Source: Sternotherus odoratus (Eukaryota > Chordata > Testudines > Kinosternidae). From it: DNA of 64,000 nt. The notes under the pieces are model-generated. The model was given only the letters and a program-made list of their open reading frames with translations, ran no database searches and had not been told where the DNA came from. The stretch lies in NCBI GenBank assembly GCA_032164245.1, contig JAVMKO010000001.1, positions 74,893,892-74,957,891 on the forward strand, read 5' to 3'. Below are positions 11,801-20,586 of the stretch, piece after piece. Numbering within the stretch: position 1 is the first letter of the stretch; every line of letters starts with the position of its first letter. The translations under genes and the position numbers were made by a program.

Positions 11801-12323
11801 ACTCCCGGTGCCGTGGGCTTCTCGACCGGTACCGGGCGGTATGGTGCCCATCCGAGGAATCGTGGCTACCTGAACGGTGCCGCCTCGGGGAGTCTCGGTG
11901 CCGAGACGATGATCGGTACCGGGAGGACCTTCGGTGCCGCGACGGGGTTCGGTGCCGGGAGTGCGACCGGTGCCGAGAGTACGACCGGCCCCTACCAGGG
12001 TGCCGGGACTCTGATCGGCGGCCAGAGCGCGAGTGGCGCGAATGGCCAGGAGGAGGCCTTGAGCAGGGTCTCAACTCCTTGCGGCGCCGAGACTGCGACC
12101 GGAGCCGCCGGGAGTCTGGTCGGCGCCGCGAGATCGAGCGGTGTCCATGGCCTGCCGGGCTCCGACACGCGATCTCTGCCTCGGTCATGGGCGGCCTGCC
12201 CGTCGACCGGACTTGTTGCTGCGGGGCGTCCCCGGCAAGCAACCCTCTCGCAGCAGTACACGCCTCCATCGTGGAGGGAAGCTGCTGCGGAGTTGGCACC
12301 CCAAGTGGCAAGACCACTGGCAC
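8475..12323 (-). CDS. DIRS Gag-reverse transcriptase-RNase H polyprotein
   Basis: An uninterrupted 1,282-codon frame. Residues ~60-240 are Arg/Ser-rich (SR-type dipeptides) and contain a 55-residue tandem duplication. Residues ~300-600 resemble DIRS Gag. A basic proline-rich linker with RRPFIPPRRKFFPPARPP follows. The reverse transcriptase spans ~760-940, with IPKAKGGLRPILDLRELN, LDMKDTYFHV and the catalytic YLDDWLI at residues 858-864 (9732-9752). RNase H follows with LVTDASSLGWG near residue 1020 and VLTDNTTAQYYIN near 1075. Together these parts copy the element RNA into cDNA. The start chosen is the first ATG of the frame. A downstream Met is possible, and I cannot tell whether Gag and RT are separately expressed. 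No nonsense codon is present, which suggests a young insertion. Confidence 0.88.
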   Translation of the reverse strand: MPVVLPLGVPTPQQLPSTMEACTAARGLLAGDAPQQQVRSTGRPPMTEAEIACRSPAGHGHRSISRRRPDSRRLRSQSRRRKELRPCSRPPPGHSRHSRSGRRSESRHPGRGRSYSRHRSHSRHRTPSRHRRSSRYRSSSRHRDSPRRHRSGSHDSSDGHHTARYRSRSPRHRECRERHRTPSRRRRSPRYRSSSRHRDFPRRHRSASHDSSDGHLTARHRSRSPRHRERRESAGTRSPRSAGQAQVTQNPAWSEWAAWGYDRPRETQSEPGFPVSSEGPVDVLAGPSSAVQPSTARSPMEPGPYASPVGVEAVAGTSSTSTPALDLSSYQHLLQAVAKNMNLPLEEVPVVDDPVTTMSTKGTPAWVAVPFINNIKLHTVAIWKTPASISPTARGVEKRYFVPAKGYEYLYVHPTPSSLGVDSVNNKERHGQEAQVLKAKEAKRLNHFGRQVYSSGGLQLRVANQQALLSRHHFDTVEALTKFETALPQEGKQESRALLPQSRDISRHALQATLDSADSAARTMASGTALRRAAWLSSSNLAPAMQFKIQDLPFEGQSLFSEDTDARLQALKDRRVTLKGLGMHTPGPQRRPFIPPRRKFFPPARPPQDSSLRRSRPYRRRQGPRQGGKQQGSKPSQGPKSNFDGAPGGSSPIINLDPPFGDRLSYFRRAWSDITSDQWVLRTVEVGYSLQLSSTPPTHPPSSSLFRDPSHEQLLVQEVRSLLALGAIEPVPQEFRGKGFYSRYFLIPKAKGGLRPILDLRELNTYMIRFKFRMATLGTIIPSLDPGDWFAALDMKDTYFHVSIKPSHRRYLRFLVAGEHYQFAVLPFGLSTAPRVFTKCMAVVAAFLRRRGVHLYPYLDDWLIRGTSRDQVSAHVRLVISTFDRLGILLNREKSTLEPTQNIEFIGALLDSTVARASLPQPRFLTIQSAIRQLRNCPMTTVKVFLSLLGHMASCTHVIQHARLRLRPLQSWLAVAYRPRRDSMDALLSIPRATLSALAWWEDQDNVCQGVPFLPPSPSMSLVTDASSLGWGAHLGELRTQGRWSESDLGLHINVRELRAVRLACQAFRDTLRGHCVAVLTDNTTAQYYINKQGRARSSPLCQEAILLWEFCIAHAIHPVASFLPGIQNTLADHLRRSFMAHEWSLRPDVIRPIFLRWGFPHIDLFASRQNRKCLQFCSFRGSSRGSLTDAFLLPWTGHLFYAFPPIPLLHKVILKIRRDRAHVLLIAPAWPRQCWYASLLRLSRAPPISLPMWPDLISQDHGRLLHPDLRSLHLTAWLLHG
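11641..11970 (-). repeat. 165-bp in-frame tandem duplication in DIRS Gag
   Basis: Two adjacent copies begin at 11,641 and 11,806 (CGGTGCCGTGGGCTTCTCGA in each). The 165-bp period is 55 codons, so the SR-rich Gag segment is duplicated without disturbing the frame. The copies differ at scattered positions. Confidence 0.85.
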
Positions 12324-12718
12324 CGGACTCGACGGGGCCTCCTGCGGCGCCGGAGTCAGCGGTGCGGGTGCTGGCGGTTCTTCCTCAGGTCAGCTCCCCG
12401 CCTGTCTTTGCGGGTCCTGGGCTGAAGGTACTGCAGATCTAGGAAGAAACTGCCAAGTGCACTTACCAGGCACTTGAGAGGCACTTAGAGTGTGGATCCC
12501 CCACAGGCATAGGCTTCCCACACTCTAAGTGCTTGAATCCCGGAGCCTTGAAGACAGAGGCTCCTGCAGCAGGGAAAAACCCCTGCACTTGACTATTTAC
12601 ACTACAAAGACTATGTAAACTAACTAACAACAACTGCTAACAACGAACAATTAAGAGAACAATCGACTAGCTAGGAGATAAGGAGAACGCTGAAATGCAG
12701 AACTCCTCTTCCGACTAC

Positions 12719-12915
12719 CAGCATGAGCGGTAAAGAAGGAACTGAGGGCCAGACTGTGTGGCAGGGGTACTTATAGAGTGCCGCAGTGGCGCCACTCCAG
12801 GGGGCTCCCTGCTCACCCAGTCTGCAGCTAGGGGAAAATCTACCCGGCAACCAGGCACGCTGCGCGTACCTAACCTATAGTGGAATGCATGTGAGCAATC
12901 ACTCGAAGAAGAATG
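12719..12915 (-). repeat. DIRS inverted terminal repeat (5' side of element)
   Basis: Inverted match to 7138-7290, followed outward by ATAGTGGAATGCATGTGAGC and TCACTCGAAGAAGAA, which pair with the internal complementary region at 7369-7415. It includes the complementary TATA core near 12,770. Confidence 0.85.
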
Positions 12916-12916
12916 T

Positions 12917-13087
12917 TGATTTCAGTGCTAATCCCTTTGTCAGGGAGGAGTACAGAAATCAATTTAAAGAGCACTCTAAGTAGACAAAAATGGCTTTGTC
13001 ATGTGGACGGGTGCAAGGTTAATTTGATCTAATGCGGCTAAATTCGACCTAAACTCGTAGGTTTGGTCTCGTAGTGTAGACCAGAGC
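12917..13087. mobile_element. Harbinger terminus beyond the DIRS insertion
   Basis: Resumption of the Harbinger element after the DIRS insertion. It ends in TCGTAGTGTAGACCAGAGC near 13,070-13,088, an inverted match in its core (TGGTCTACAC) to the start at 1763. Assignment of both ends to a single element is an inference. Confidence 0.55.
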
Positions 13088-13987
13088 TAAGACTTTTCGG
13101 GTTAAGCAAGAGCGGTCACAATTCTCCCCATGTGGAGTAATTTAGTTGATCAGGGATGCCTTTTTATGCTGTGGAACAATCTCAATAAAACTTTCATAGA
13201 GGCTCTGGTACTCTGCAATCCTCTCCCAAACATTTTTAAGTGTGTTGACCTACTTTCTTCTCCTGAGATAGGAGATATTCCCATGCCATCCTGTGATGAG
13301 TTCCACTGACACCATTGCAGTACACAGGCTTCCACAGCTTGGGGATGCCGGGAGACAGAGCGTGTGGTGCACCATTGCAGCCTCCCAGCCCTGGAACACT
13401 GGGAGGTTGTGAGAGAGAGCTTGTGGTGATGCTGCAGCATCCCCCGCCCTGGGAAGGTGGGCAGTGTGGCCCCAGTCCCCTGGAGTCCAGCGGCACCACC
13501 AAAGAGGGGCCCTAGGTGGGGGTGGGGTGTGGATGGGAACATGCCTGGCTGTTTGGGAGAGCACAGCCTCCCCTACCCACCCACGGTGCAGTTGGTCCTA
13601 GAAGTGACATCATTCCGTGCCCAGCTCTGCCTTTACCAATATTTTAGTCATGAGATGTATCCCACCAAGTCTCTGGGATGACAGTGAAATCATAATTTTT
13701 CTTTGTATATTAAAACTTTCAGTTCTTCCTGTTTATTCCATATACTCCTATCATTTGTACACAGACACCTAAGATGTAGAGCAGATTCTTCAACCGTTTT
13801 TCCTTTTGTTGCCCTTATGACCCTATTGTAATTCTCCATTTTCCAGTTATCTGGCAAGATCACCTTTTTTTTATACTTGTGAGTTTTTGTCACCAGCCCT
13901 CTTTGAACCTGTGGTGGGTCCGGTTCCACAGCGCCCCTTGGAGGCTGGGGTCAGGCGTGGCAGCAGACCTCCACCTGTCTCTAACTC
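13088..13987. other. Intergenic, no gene seen
   Basis: Short open frames here show no family resemblance. From about 13,880 the sequence becomes GC-rich and leads into the tandem repeat. Confidence 0.5.
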
Positions 13988-13990
13988 CCC

Positions 13991-14260
13991 GCTCTCGGGG
14001 CAGCGTGGCCCGATGGTCGGAGTCAATACAGTGGCTCCCCGCTCTCGGGGCAGCATGGCCCAATGGCCGGAGTCAATACAGTGGCTCCCCGCTCTCGGGG
14101 CAGCATGGCCCAAAGACCCGAGTCAATACAGTGGCTCCCCACTCTCGGGGCAGCATGGCCCAATGGCCGGAGTCAATACAGTGGCTCCCGCTCTCGGGGC
14201 AGCGTGGCTTGACAGCCAGAGTCTGTGCGGCTGCTCCTTGCTCTCAGGGCAGGGCGGCCT
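13991..14260 (+). repeat. 50-bp tandem repeat (minisatellite)
   Basis: Four clear units start at 13,991, 14,041, 14,091 and 14,141. Each opens GCTCTCGGGGCAGC and ends AGTCAATACAGTGGCTCCC. One or two further degenerate units run to about 14,260. The 50-bp period is not a multiple of three, so the open frames across it are not evidence of a protein. It sits in a GC-rich stretch (13,880-14,760) that looks like part of an unclassified interspersed repeat. Confidence 0.9.
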
Positions 14261-15635
14261 ATTGGCGGTAGAGGTAGGGGGACCCGGGCCCGCCCACTCC
14301 ACCGGGTCCCGACCCAGGGCTCACCTGTCAGCAGGGCTTGCCTTGCCCCACGCTCGGCGGGGATCTGCCCGCAACACGCCGAGCTAGCCCGTACCTTTAA
14401 AAGCCCCTGGGTCTCTTCCTTCCCGCACTGCCTTCAGTGTCTGGGGCTCCGTCGGTGTTTCCCCCTCCTTGGAGTCAATGGCAAGCTGGGCTTCCAGCGG
14501 CGTCACCGCAGGGCTAACGTCTGGGTCCCAGAATCCTGGCTGTGCCTCCTTAGGAGCTGGCAAAATGTGTCCTTCCCCTCTGGTGGCCGGCCCCAACTGA
14601 GCAGCTCTGCTGGCTTTTATGCTAGATCTCCAGCTAGAGCATGCCCAGCAGAGCTTCCGAGGAGTGGCTTCCTCTGCCCAAAGAGAAGGGTTAACCCCTG
14701 CTGTACCGGTGTGGGGCCATTCAGCCCCATCACAGAACCTAATTTAAAGTTTTTCTCACCAGGTACAAGATTTGGTATTCCAAGATGTCCCTCCCCTCTT
14801 TTGCCAGGTGGACCCCATCTCTTCCCAGCAATCCTTCTTCCTGGCATAACATCCCATGCTTGAGGAAGCCAAAGTCTTCCTGCCAATACCATCTTCACAG
14901 CCGTACTGGGGATATTTTTTCCACTTCCTGGGCTCCTTCCCTCAACTGCAGGCTGGACAAGAACAGCACTTGAATCCCTGACTTCTTCACCTTAGCTCCC
15001 AGAGCCTTGTAATCACTGTTTTTCTTCTCAGGGTTAAACCTGACAATACCATTAGTCCCCAGGTAAATAAGCAGAATGGGGTAGTGGTCAGAGGGTTAGA
15101 TGAGACTTAGCAACCTCAGATGTGGGGTTCAGGCTAGCAGCACACCTCCCATGACATCACATCAGGACACCAGATGGATACCTTCTTCCGTCTCTGAAGG
15201 AAGTCCTCAACCACCACCACAATTTGTCTCCTCCTCTTGGGTATGGTAGCAGTGAGCCTCTCTGCCTGGGGGGCAGTTGGCTTCTCCTCCTCAGCTATTG
15301 GGGTCTACTCCTATCCTCCTGTTGCCAGTACAGCATAACAGTTCTTGACCTTCATGGACGGAGGACCAGAGTGGGGGTGGAGCACATCCGACTGTCTGAG
15401 GGGCCAGCTGCCAGTCTCCCTCCTCCAGAGCAGCCCAAAGCAATATCCAGTCTTTCATCTGAAGACATCAAGACTCAGAGGAGCCACCAGACTCCTTGAT
15501 ATTTTGTTCAATGATCTATCATCATCACTATTTTAAAATGTGTGACTTATTTCTAATTATAATTGGACTGGTTTCAGTTTCCTACCAGTGGTGTTGGGCC
15601 CAGCTTATCGGGATGTTCCCTGTAGAAATTTTATA
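14261..15635. other. GC-rich repeat-like sequence then intergenic DNA
   Basis: Positions 14,261-14,760 are GC-rich and probably belong to the same interspersed repeat as the minisatellite. I could not assign a class. No credible coding region. Confidence 0.4.
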
Positions 15636-15848
15636 TATGGAGATATCCCTATCTCGTAGAACTGGAAAGACCTTTGAAGGTCATTGAGTCCAGTCCCCTG
15701 CCTATACTAGGAGGACCAAGTACTGTCCCCTGACAGGTTTTTTTGCCCCAGATCCCTAAATGGCCCCCTCAAGTGTTCTCTGGGTTTAAGGAACAATCCT
15801 GCATTTAGGAGGGCAATGCTTAAACCACTGAGCTATCCCTCCCCCCCC
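15636..15848 (-). mobile_element. tRNA-derived SINE with CR1-like tail
   Basis: On the minus strand it opens with an A-box-like TAGCTCAGTGGTTTAAGCA (reverse complement of 15,817-15,835). A degenerate B-box area follows, then the GGGGGCCATTTAGGGATCTG core, then a 3' part (GGACTCAATGACCTTCAAAG) resembling the CR1 LINE 3' end. This architecture is that of the turtle Pol III/SINE (Cry I type) family, which is mobilised by CR1. Old and diverged. Confidence 0.8.
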
Positions 15849-17502
15849 CCCAAAAAAAAGCTCTCCCTTTTCTTACTAGGTGGGGAGAAAGAAATGGAAA
15901 GCAGGTTCCCAGGAGTATCCGTCAGGGCTATAGCCCTCCCAGTGTATGTAGTGGTAGATTTGACCTTGCTGCAGTTTGTAATCAAGAATAACATGCATTA
16001 TGCATTCCTCATGACCCCTTAACTTGGCTGGTGGCAGCAGATGTTATGCCTGGTCGAGGAACTTGTCCTATATATAAAGCTTCAGTATGATACTGTAGAA
16101 CACTGATTATATTTTGAGGGGTTTGGAGAGTTGAAGTTTGAAGGTGACAGCATTCATCTGCTGACGTATCCAGAAGAGGAGGAATTGGTTGTCCGGCTTG
16201 TCAGAAAGTCTATTTGTATGGAAGTGTCTCAGGGCAATTGAGTTGAATAATAGTAGCAGTAGCAGGTTGTCCATTCTATACGAGGACCAGTCCCCCATAA
16301 ACACACCAAAGGTCATCCTCACTTTGCTCATTCGTCATCTTTTGATTGGTTTGAAGATTGAGAGGCATGGAGAAGATGGCCTTGAAAATTCAAACTGATT
16401 TCTTGAGACACTACAGTGATCTAGGATAGGAGAGTGTTTAGCTAGAAAGTAGCATTTGGGCTGAAAGTTTGTAACTTTTCATAAAGGTTATTTATAGCTG
16501 TCTCACATTTCCTTCCTCTCCCCACCCCTCCTTTCTCTCTGTGTATCAATGATAGGAAATTAGCATATGAGAAAATAGGTAAGTGAGGAAGTCCACAAGA
16601 ATGAACATGTTAGATCCAAAAATTGTAATGGTATAATGATTTATCTTATGTTTCACGTGAAAATTCTTGGGTGGCGAAGAGAAGGTTAATTAACACTGAA
16701 AGGTTGCACACTTATTAAAAATGAAATACAATTGTTTTTATTTACTCCTTCCCTTTCCCCTACTTGTCAGGCTCTATATTCTGTCAGTCTATATATTAAA
16801 CATGTTTAAAATCTGGTCTACCATGTGCTATCCATTTGTTCAGTACCTGGCATTACAGAACCTCCACCTGATTACCATATCCAGGGTAAACTCAAGGTAA
16901 AAGGCAGGAAATTATATGAATAACTAATAATAATGGCAAATATTTATAAAAGTTTTGCAATAATTAGACCTTAGATATAGCAAATGTACCTTATATAACT
17001 GAGTTTCTACTGACAAGTTCCAGTCCTTTCTCCATGGGAAAAATCAAATAGTATTCCAATATATATATTCAAATAAGCCTATTGTGAAACTGAGAGAGGT
17101 GAACAACAGGGAATCTTTAAGTATTTATGATTAAATATATATTTATTGTTCCTGTTGTTTTGTTGTATGATGGTCTTCATGTCTTGGCTGTTATTAGTAA
17201 ATATTGAACAGTAAAACAGGTTTTTATATCTTTACAAATTCAGCAACTTAAAAAAAATGTCCATCAGATGGCAGTAAAGGATAAGAAATGAGAAAGTGAA
17301 ATATATTTCACACTTTAGCAGAATCTGTTCTGATTATTTTGATCTATAGTTTTCAAAGATCTGTAAATTCTTAAATAATTTGTAGTGTAGCCTTTGACAC
17401 CTGCACGTATAGCATTGTCTTCTAAATACTGCACCCTGTTTTCATATAAGCAATTCAGAAGCCCCTTTCAATGTTAAGTAAATAAAATCTGTGTATCAGT
17501 TT
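15849..17502. other. AT-rich intergenic DNA
   Basis: No coding or structural feature that I can support. Confidence 0.5.
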
Positions 17503-17744
17503 CAGGGGTGGCCAACCTGTGTTTCCTTGTATAGGTACTGACTCTGGGGCTAGAGCTACAGGCACTAACCTTCCAATGTGCAATGAGGAACTCACAGCTC
17601 TGTCACAGGCCTTGCCCTCACTCCACCCTTTCCTGACCCCTCCCCTCAGCCTGCGGTGCCCTGCCCCTGCTCCCCTGGTGGGTGGGGAGTGCTGGGGGAG
17701 CTGATAGGAGGCTGCTGACATTATTGTGGCTCTTTGGTAATGTA
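17503..17744 (+). mobile_element. hAT-like element, left part
   Basis: Begins with CAGGGGTGGCCAACCTG, a typical hAT terminus, and ends in TTGTGGCTCTTTGGTAATGTA. The Harbinger inserts at 17,745. On the far side, 22,323 onward (GTACATTCTGGCTGCTT) reads as a natural continuation, so this element appears split by the Harbinger. Its right terminus is missing. Confidence 0.6.
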
Positions 17745-18165
17745 GGGCATGTCTTCACTACCACTTTAAATCGATGTTAACGACGTTATGTCGAAGTAAA
17801 CGTGTACCTGTCTTCACATACATGCCCTTAACGTCGATGTAAAGGGCCTTAAAGATCGATCTTGGCACTCCAGCCTAACCAGTGGCATAAGGCTAATCTC
17901 GACGTTCCAAGCTCGACTGTGGGCTAGTGAAGACGGAACCCGACATTAATAGCCTCCAGAGGCTGTCCCACAATGCTCCATTCTGACCGCTCTGGACTGC
18001 CTCACTACTGCTCCACTGTGACCGCTCTGCACTGCACTCTGAACTCGCTGCTCTGGCCAGGTAGATAAGACCCGGGAACATTTGAATGCCATTTCCTGTT
18101 TGGTCAGCGTGGCCAGCTCACCTGAACTGATCAGTCGCCATTCAGAGCAATCAGCACTAGCCGCC

Positions 18166-20309
18166 ATGCAGAGCTCAGCATCACAGGAATCCATGATGAG
18201 CTCATCTACCCTGGAGACCAGCCAGAGGAGAAGAGCTCCAGCATGGTCCACTCGTGAGGTGCTGGATCTCATCGCTATCTGGGGAGAGGAATCCGTGATG
18301 TTGGAACTCCGCAACAACAAACGGAATGCCAACACCTACGGAAGAGTCTCCAAGGCCATGCTGGAAAGGGGCCACAACAGGGACACCACACAGTGCCGCG
18401 TGAAAATTAAGGAGCTGCGGCAATCTTTCCAGAAAGCCAAGGAGGCAAACGGGCGATCAGGGGGCGCGCCACGGACATGCAGGTTCTACAATGAACTAAA
18501 TGCCATAATGGGGGGCGCCCCCACCACCATCGCGCCGGTGTGCGTGGACTCCACCGATGGGATCATCGTCAGGGAGGAGACTGATTCCGAGGAGGACGAG
18601 CATGAAGAAGAAAATCTCACAGAGCAGCAGGAGCCCAGCGGAGAACCCTTGTACCCAGAGAGCCAGGAGCTGTTTGTCACCCTGGAGCCAGTACCCTCCC
18701 AAGCCTCCCAGGGGGGTAAGTGTTTCTTTTTTAAGGGATTACATGACGCGTGATTTTGTAAAGGAAGCATTTATTAATGAGTAACTTGCCCTAAGGACTT
18801 AGCGTGCTTTCATTGCTGGTCAATTTCTACTCAAAGAGTTTGTCAATATACTCCGGGATTGACCATAAGTCCTCCGCGGACATTTCAATGAAGCTCTCCA
18901 GGAGGTAGCGATGAATCCAGCGCAGCAGATTTCTGGGGAGAGCTGCCTTATCTGGTCCCCCGTGATAGGACACCAACCCACGCCACGAAAGTAGTAGGTT
19001 GTCTGGTATCATTGAGCAGGCCAGCATTGCGGCGTATGGACCAGGACTTTGCATGGACTCAAGGAGCATGCGCTCCCTATCTCTCCGAGAAATTCTCAGC
19101 AAAGTGATGTCATTCAGGGTTGCCTGTTTGAGATACGGACTGCAATTAGTCGGGAGATAAAGAGTCCCAGCTGCAAAGTTCTCTTTTCTGCTGAGGACCG
19201 ACGAACCGAGCACCCCCCCCCACGAACGCTGACCGCCGCCCCCCCCCCCCCCCAGCCCGTAGCGTTAGCTGGCAGGGAATCCGAGCCGTCTGCACGCGGT
19301 CTGAAGAGCCCCAAAAAGACCTTAGCCCTTAGCGAGAGATTTTTTGGCATTTGCTTTGCAGTTTGCGGTTTCAGTGGGAGCCAGCCACGCGGTGGGGGGA
19401 AGGGGGCGGGGTTACTCTACAGTATGCAAGCGCCACTTTTAACTTACCATGGCCGGCTGCACGGTGATTTCAGAAGCCGTCTTGGGCTGAGGCACGCATA
19501 TGTGTCTGAGATGCTCTGAATTTTCTGAGAGCTTGTCAGTCAGTTTTAGGTGTACAACATGACCTTGTACAGAAATCATATCAGGCCTCTGAATACTGAG
19601 GTTGCAAATGGAATACTACTCCCATTGTGTACCGTCCGAGACTGCCTCCTAACCTTGAATGTATCTGTCTCATAACTTTCAAACTTTCTTTTTCCCACAC
19701 TTGCCCACAGATGAACAACAAGTATCTCACAACCCCCCTGCCTCCTCATCACGCCGTGCACCGCAGATAAGAAAGCGTAAAAAGAAAACGCGAACGCGCG
19801 ATGAGATGTTTACTGAACTCGTGGAGAACTCGCGTGCTGAGGCAGCCCGCCAGACGGACTGGAGGGAAAGAATGATAGAGGCAAGGGATCGAGAGATTCA
19901 GGCAAGGGATCGAGAGATTCAGGCAAGGGATCAAGAGAGAGAGGAAAGGAAGCGAGAGAGAGAGGCAAGGGATCGAGAGAGAGAGGCAAGGAATCGAGAG
20001 AGGCAGGAATGGAGAGCCGCTGAACAAAAGAGGGTAGAACGTGAGGAAAGACGCATGGATGCTTTCCTCCGCATAATGGAGGACCAGAGCGACATGCTGC
20101 GATCTCTGGTGGAGCTGCAGCATGACCAAAGACCACCTCTGCAGCCCCTGTGTAACCACCTCCCCCCCTCCCCAACTCCCATAGCTTCCCCACCCAGACG
20201 CGGGTTGAGAACACGGGGGGGCAAGCTCCGTGGGCCGCTCCACTCTACCCCACAAGCCAGCAGAAGCAGCAGCAGCAGCAGCAGGCTGACATTCTCGGAA
20301 AACTTTTGA
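18166..20309 (+). CDS. Harbinger Myb/SANT-like DNA-binding protein, two exons
   Basis: In Harbinger elements the Myb-like protein binds the element ends and helps bring the transposase into the nucleus. Exon 1 (18,166-18,715) encodes the SANT/trihelix domain (residues ~20-110: PAWSTREVLDLIAIWGEE, QCRVKIKELRQSFQKAK, CRFYNELNAIMGG) and an acidic stretch (EETDSEEDEHEEE). It stops at a GTAAG donor at 18,716. The acceptor TTGCCCACAG ends at 19,710. Exon 2 (19,711-20,309) restores the frame (phase 1) and encodes a basic KRKKK patch, a charged coiled-coil repeat (RDREIQA, REREARD), a PPLQPLCN block and a serine run. The spliced product is 382 residues. An in-frame ATG at 18,082 would add 28 residues; I chose 18,166 because MQSS-type starts are typical. 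The splice is predicted, not shown. Confidence 0.85.
18827..19450 (-). CDS. Third Harbinger gene, antisense within the Myb intron
   Basis: A predicted two-exon gene encoding 99 residues. Exon 1 contributes only the ATG (19,448-19,450, in GCCATG) followed at once by the donor GTAAGTT. Exon 2 (18,827-19,123) follows an acceptor ending CAAACAG and is exactly in frame. The product starts MATLNDITLLRIS. Its central block is SPGPYAAMLACSMIPDNLLL then SWRGLVSYHGG, then ALPRNLLRWIHRYLLESF and a C-terminal IPEYIDKLFE. It has no membrane segment or known motif that I recognise. It lies wholly inside the Myb intron (18,716-19,710) on the other strand. Related ORFs occur at 5534-6242, 40,560-40,690 and 54,094-54,523. 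Function unknown; it could assist transposition or regulate Myb expression. Confidence 0.75.
19880..20010 (+). repeat. In-frame repeats in Myb coiled-coil region
   Basis: Successive imperfect units of the type GGCAAGGGATCGAGAGA encode a charged RDREIQA/RDRERE repeat. The open frame is preserved throughout. Confidence 0.7.
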
Positions 20310-20586
20310 AAGCTGCTGAGTCTTGCCAACCCCTCCTCTCCACCCTTCCCACCCCCCCCTCCTTTGCCCGCTCCTCCCCACTGCGACTCCAGGATCCCTC
20401 CAGGATACCAAGACAGTGATCCCCTGTATTTGTATTTCCGAGTAACCAATAAAGGAACCATGATTTTTCAAACAGTGATTTTATTTTCTCTGCAAGCATG
20501 GGGAGGGAGGAGGGAAAGCATGGGGAGGGGGGAGGGAAAGAGGGTTCAAGGGCAGCAGGCTTACAGCACAGCAAGGGAGCAGATTC

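Larger units (their letters stand above)
7077..12915 (-). mobile_element. DIRS-type tyrosine-recombinase retrotransposon, near full length
   Basis: On the minus strand it reads: left inverted terminal repeat (12,719-12,915), Gag-RT-RNase H reading frame, overlapping tyrosine recombinase frame, internal complementary region and right terminal repeat (7077-7290). The two terminal repeats are inverted copies and share the TCTATAAGTACCCC and GGCGCCACT segments. DIRS elements integrate by a recombinase through a circular intermediate and leave no target duplication; none is visible. The Gag-RT frame is open for 1,282 codons, but the recombinase carries two 1-nt frameshifts. It is inserted in an older Harbinger element. 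Confidence 0.9.

Noticed and set aside
11440..12477. 345-codon open frame opposite the DIRS Gag
   Set aside because: It is antisense to the SR-rich Gag region, has biased composition from CGG repeats, and resembles no family.
13991..14190. Tandem array as a CRISPR-like structure
   Set aside because: Units are contiguous with no unique spacers, in an animal genome.
13879..14387. Overlapping 130- and 166-codon frames across the minisatellite
   Set aside because: They arise from the 50-bp repeat read in different frames; the period is not a multiple of three.
18082..18165. 28-residue upstream extension of the Myb protein
   Set aside because: In frame but without similarity to the SANT protein start; kept only as an alternative start.
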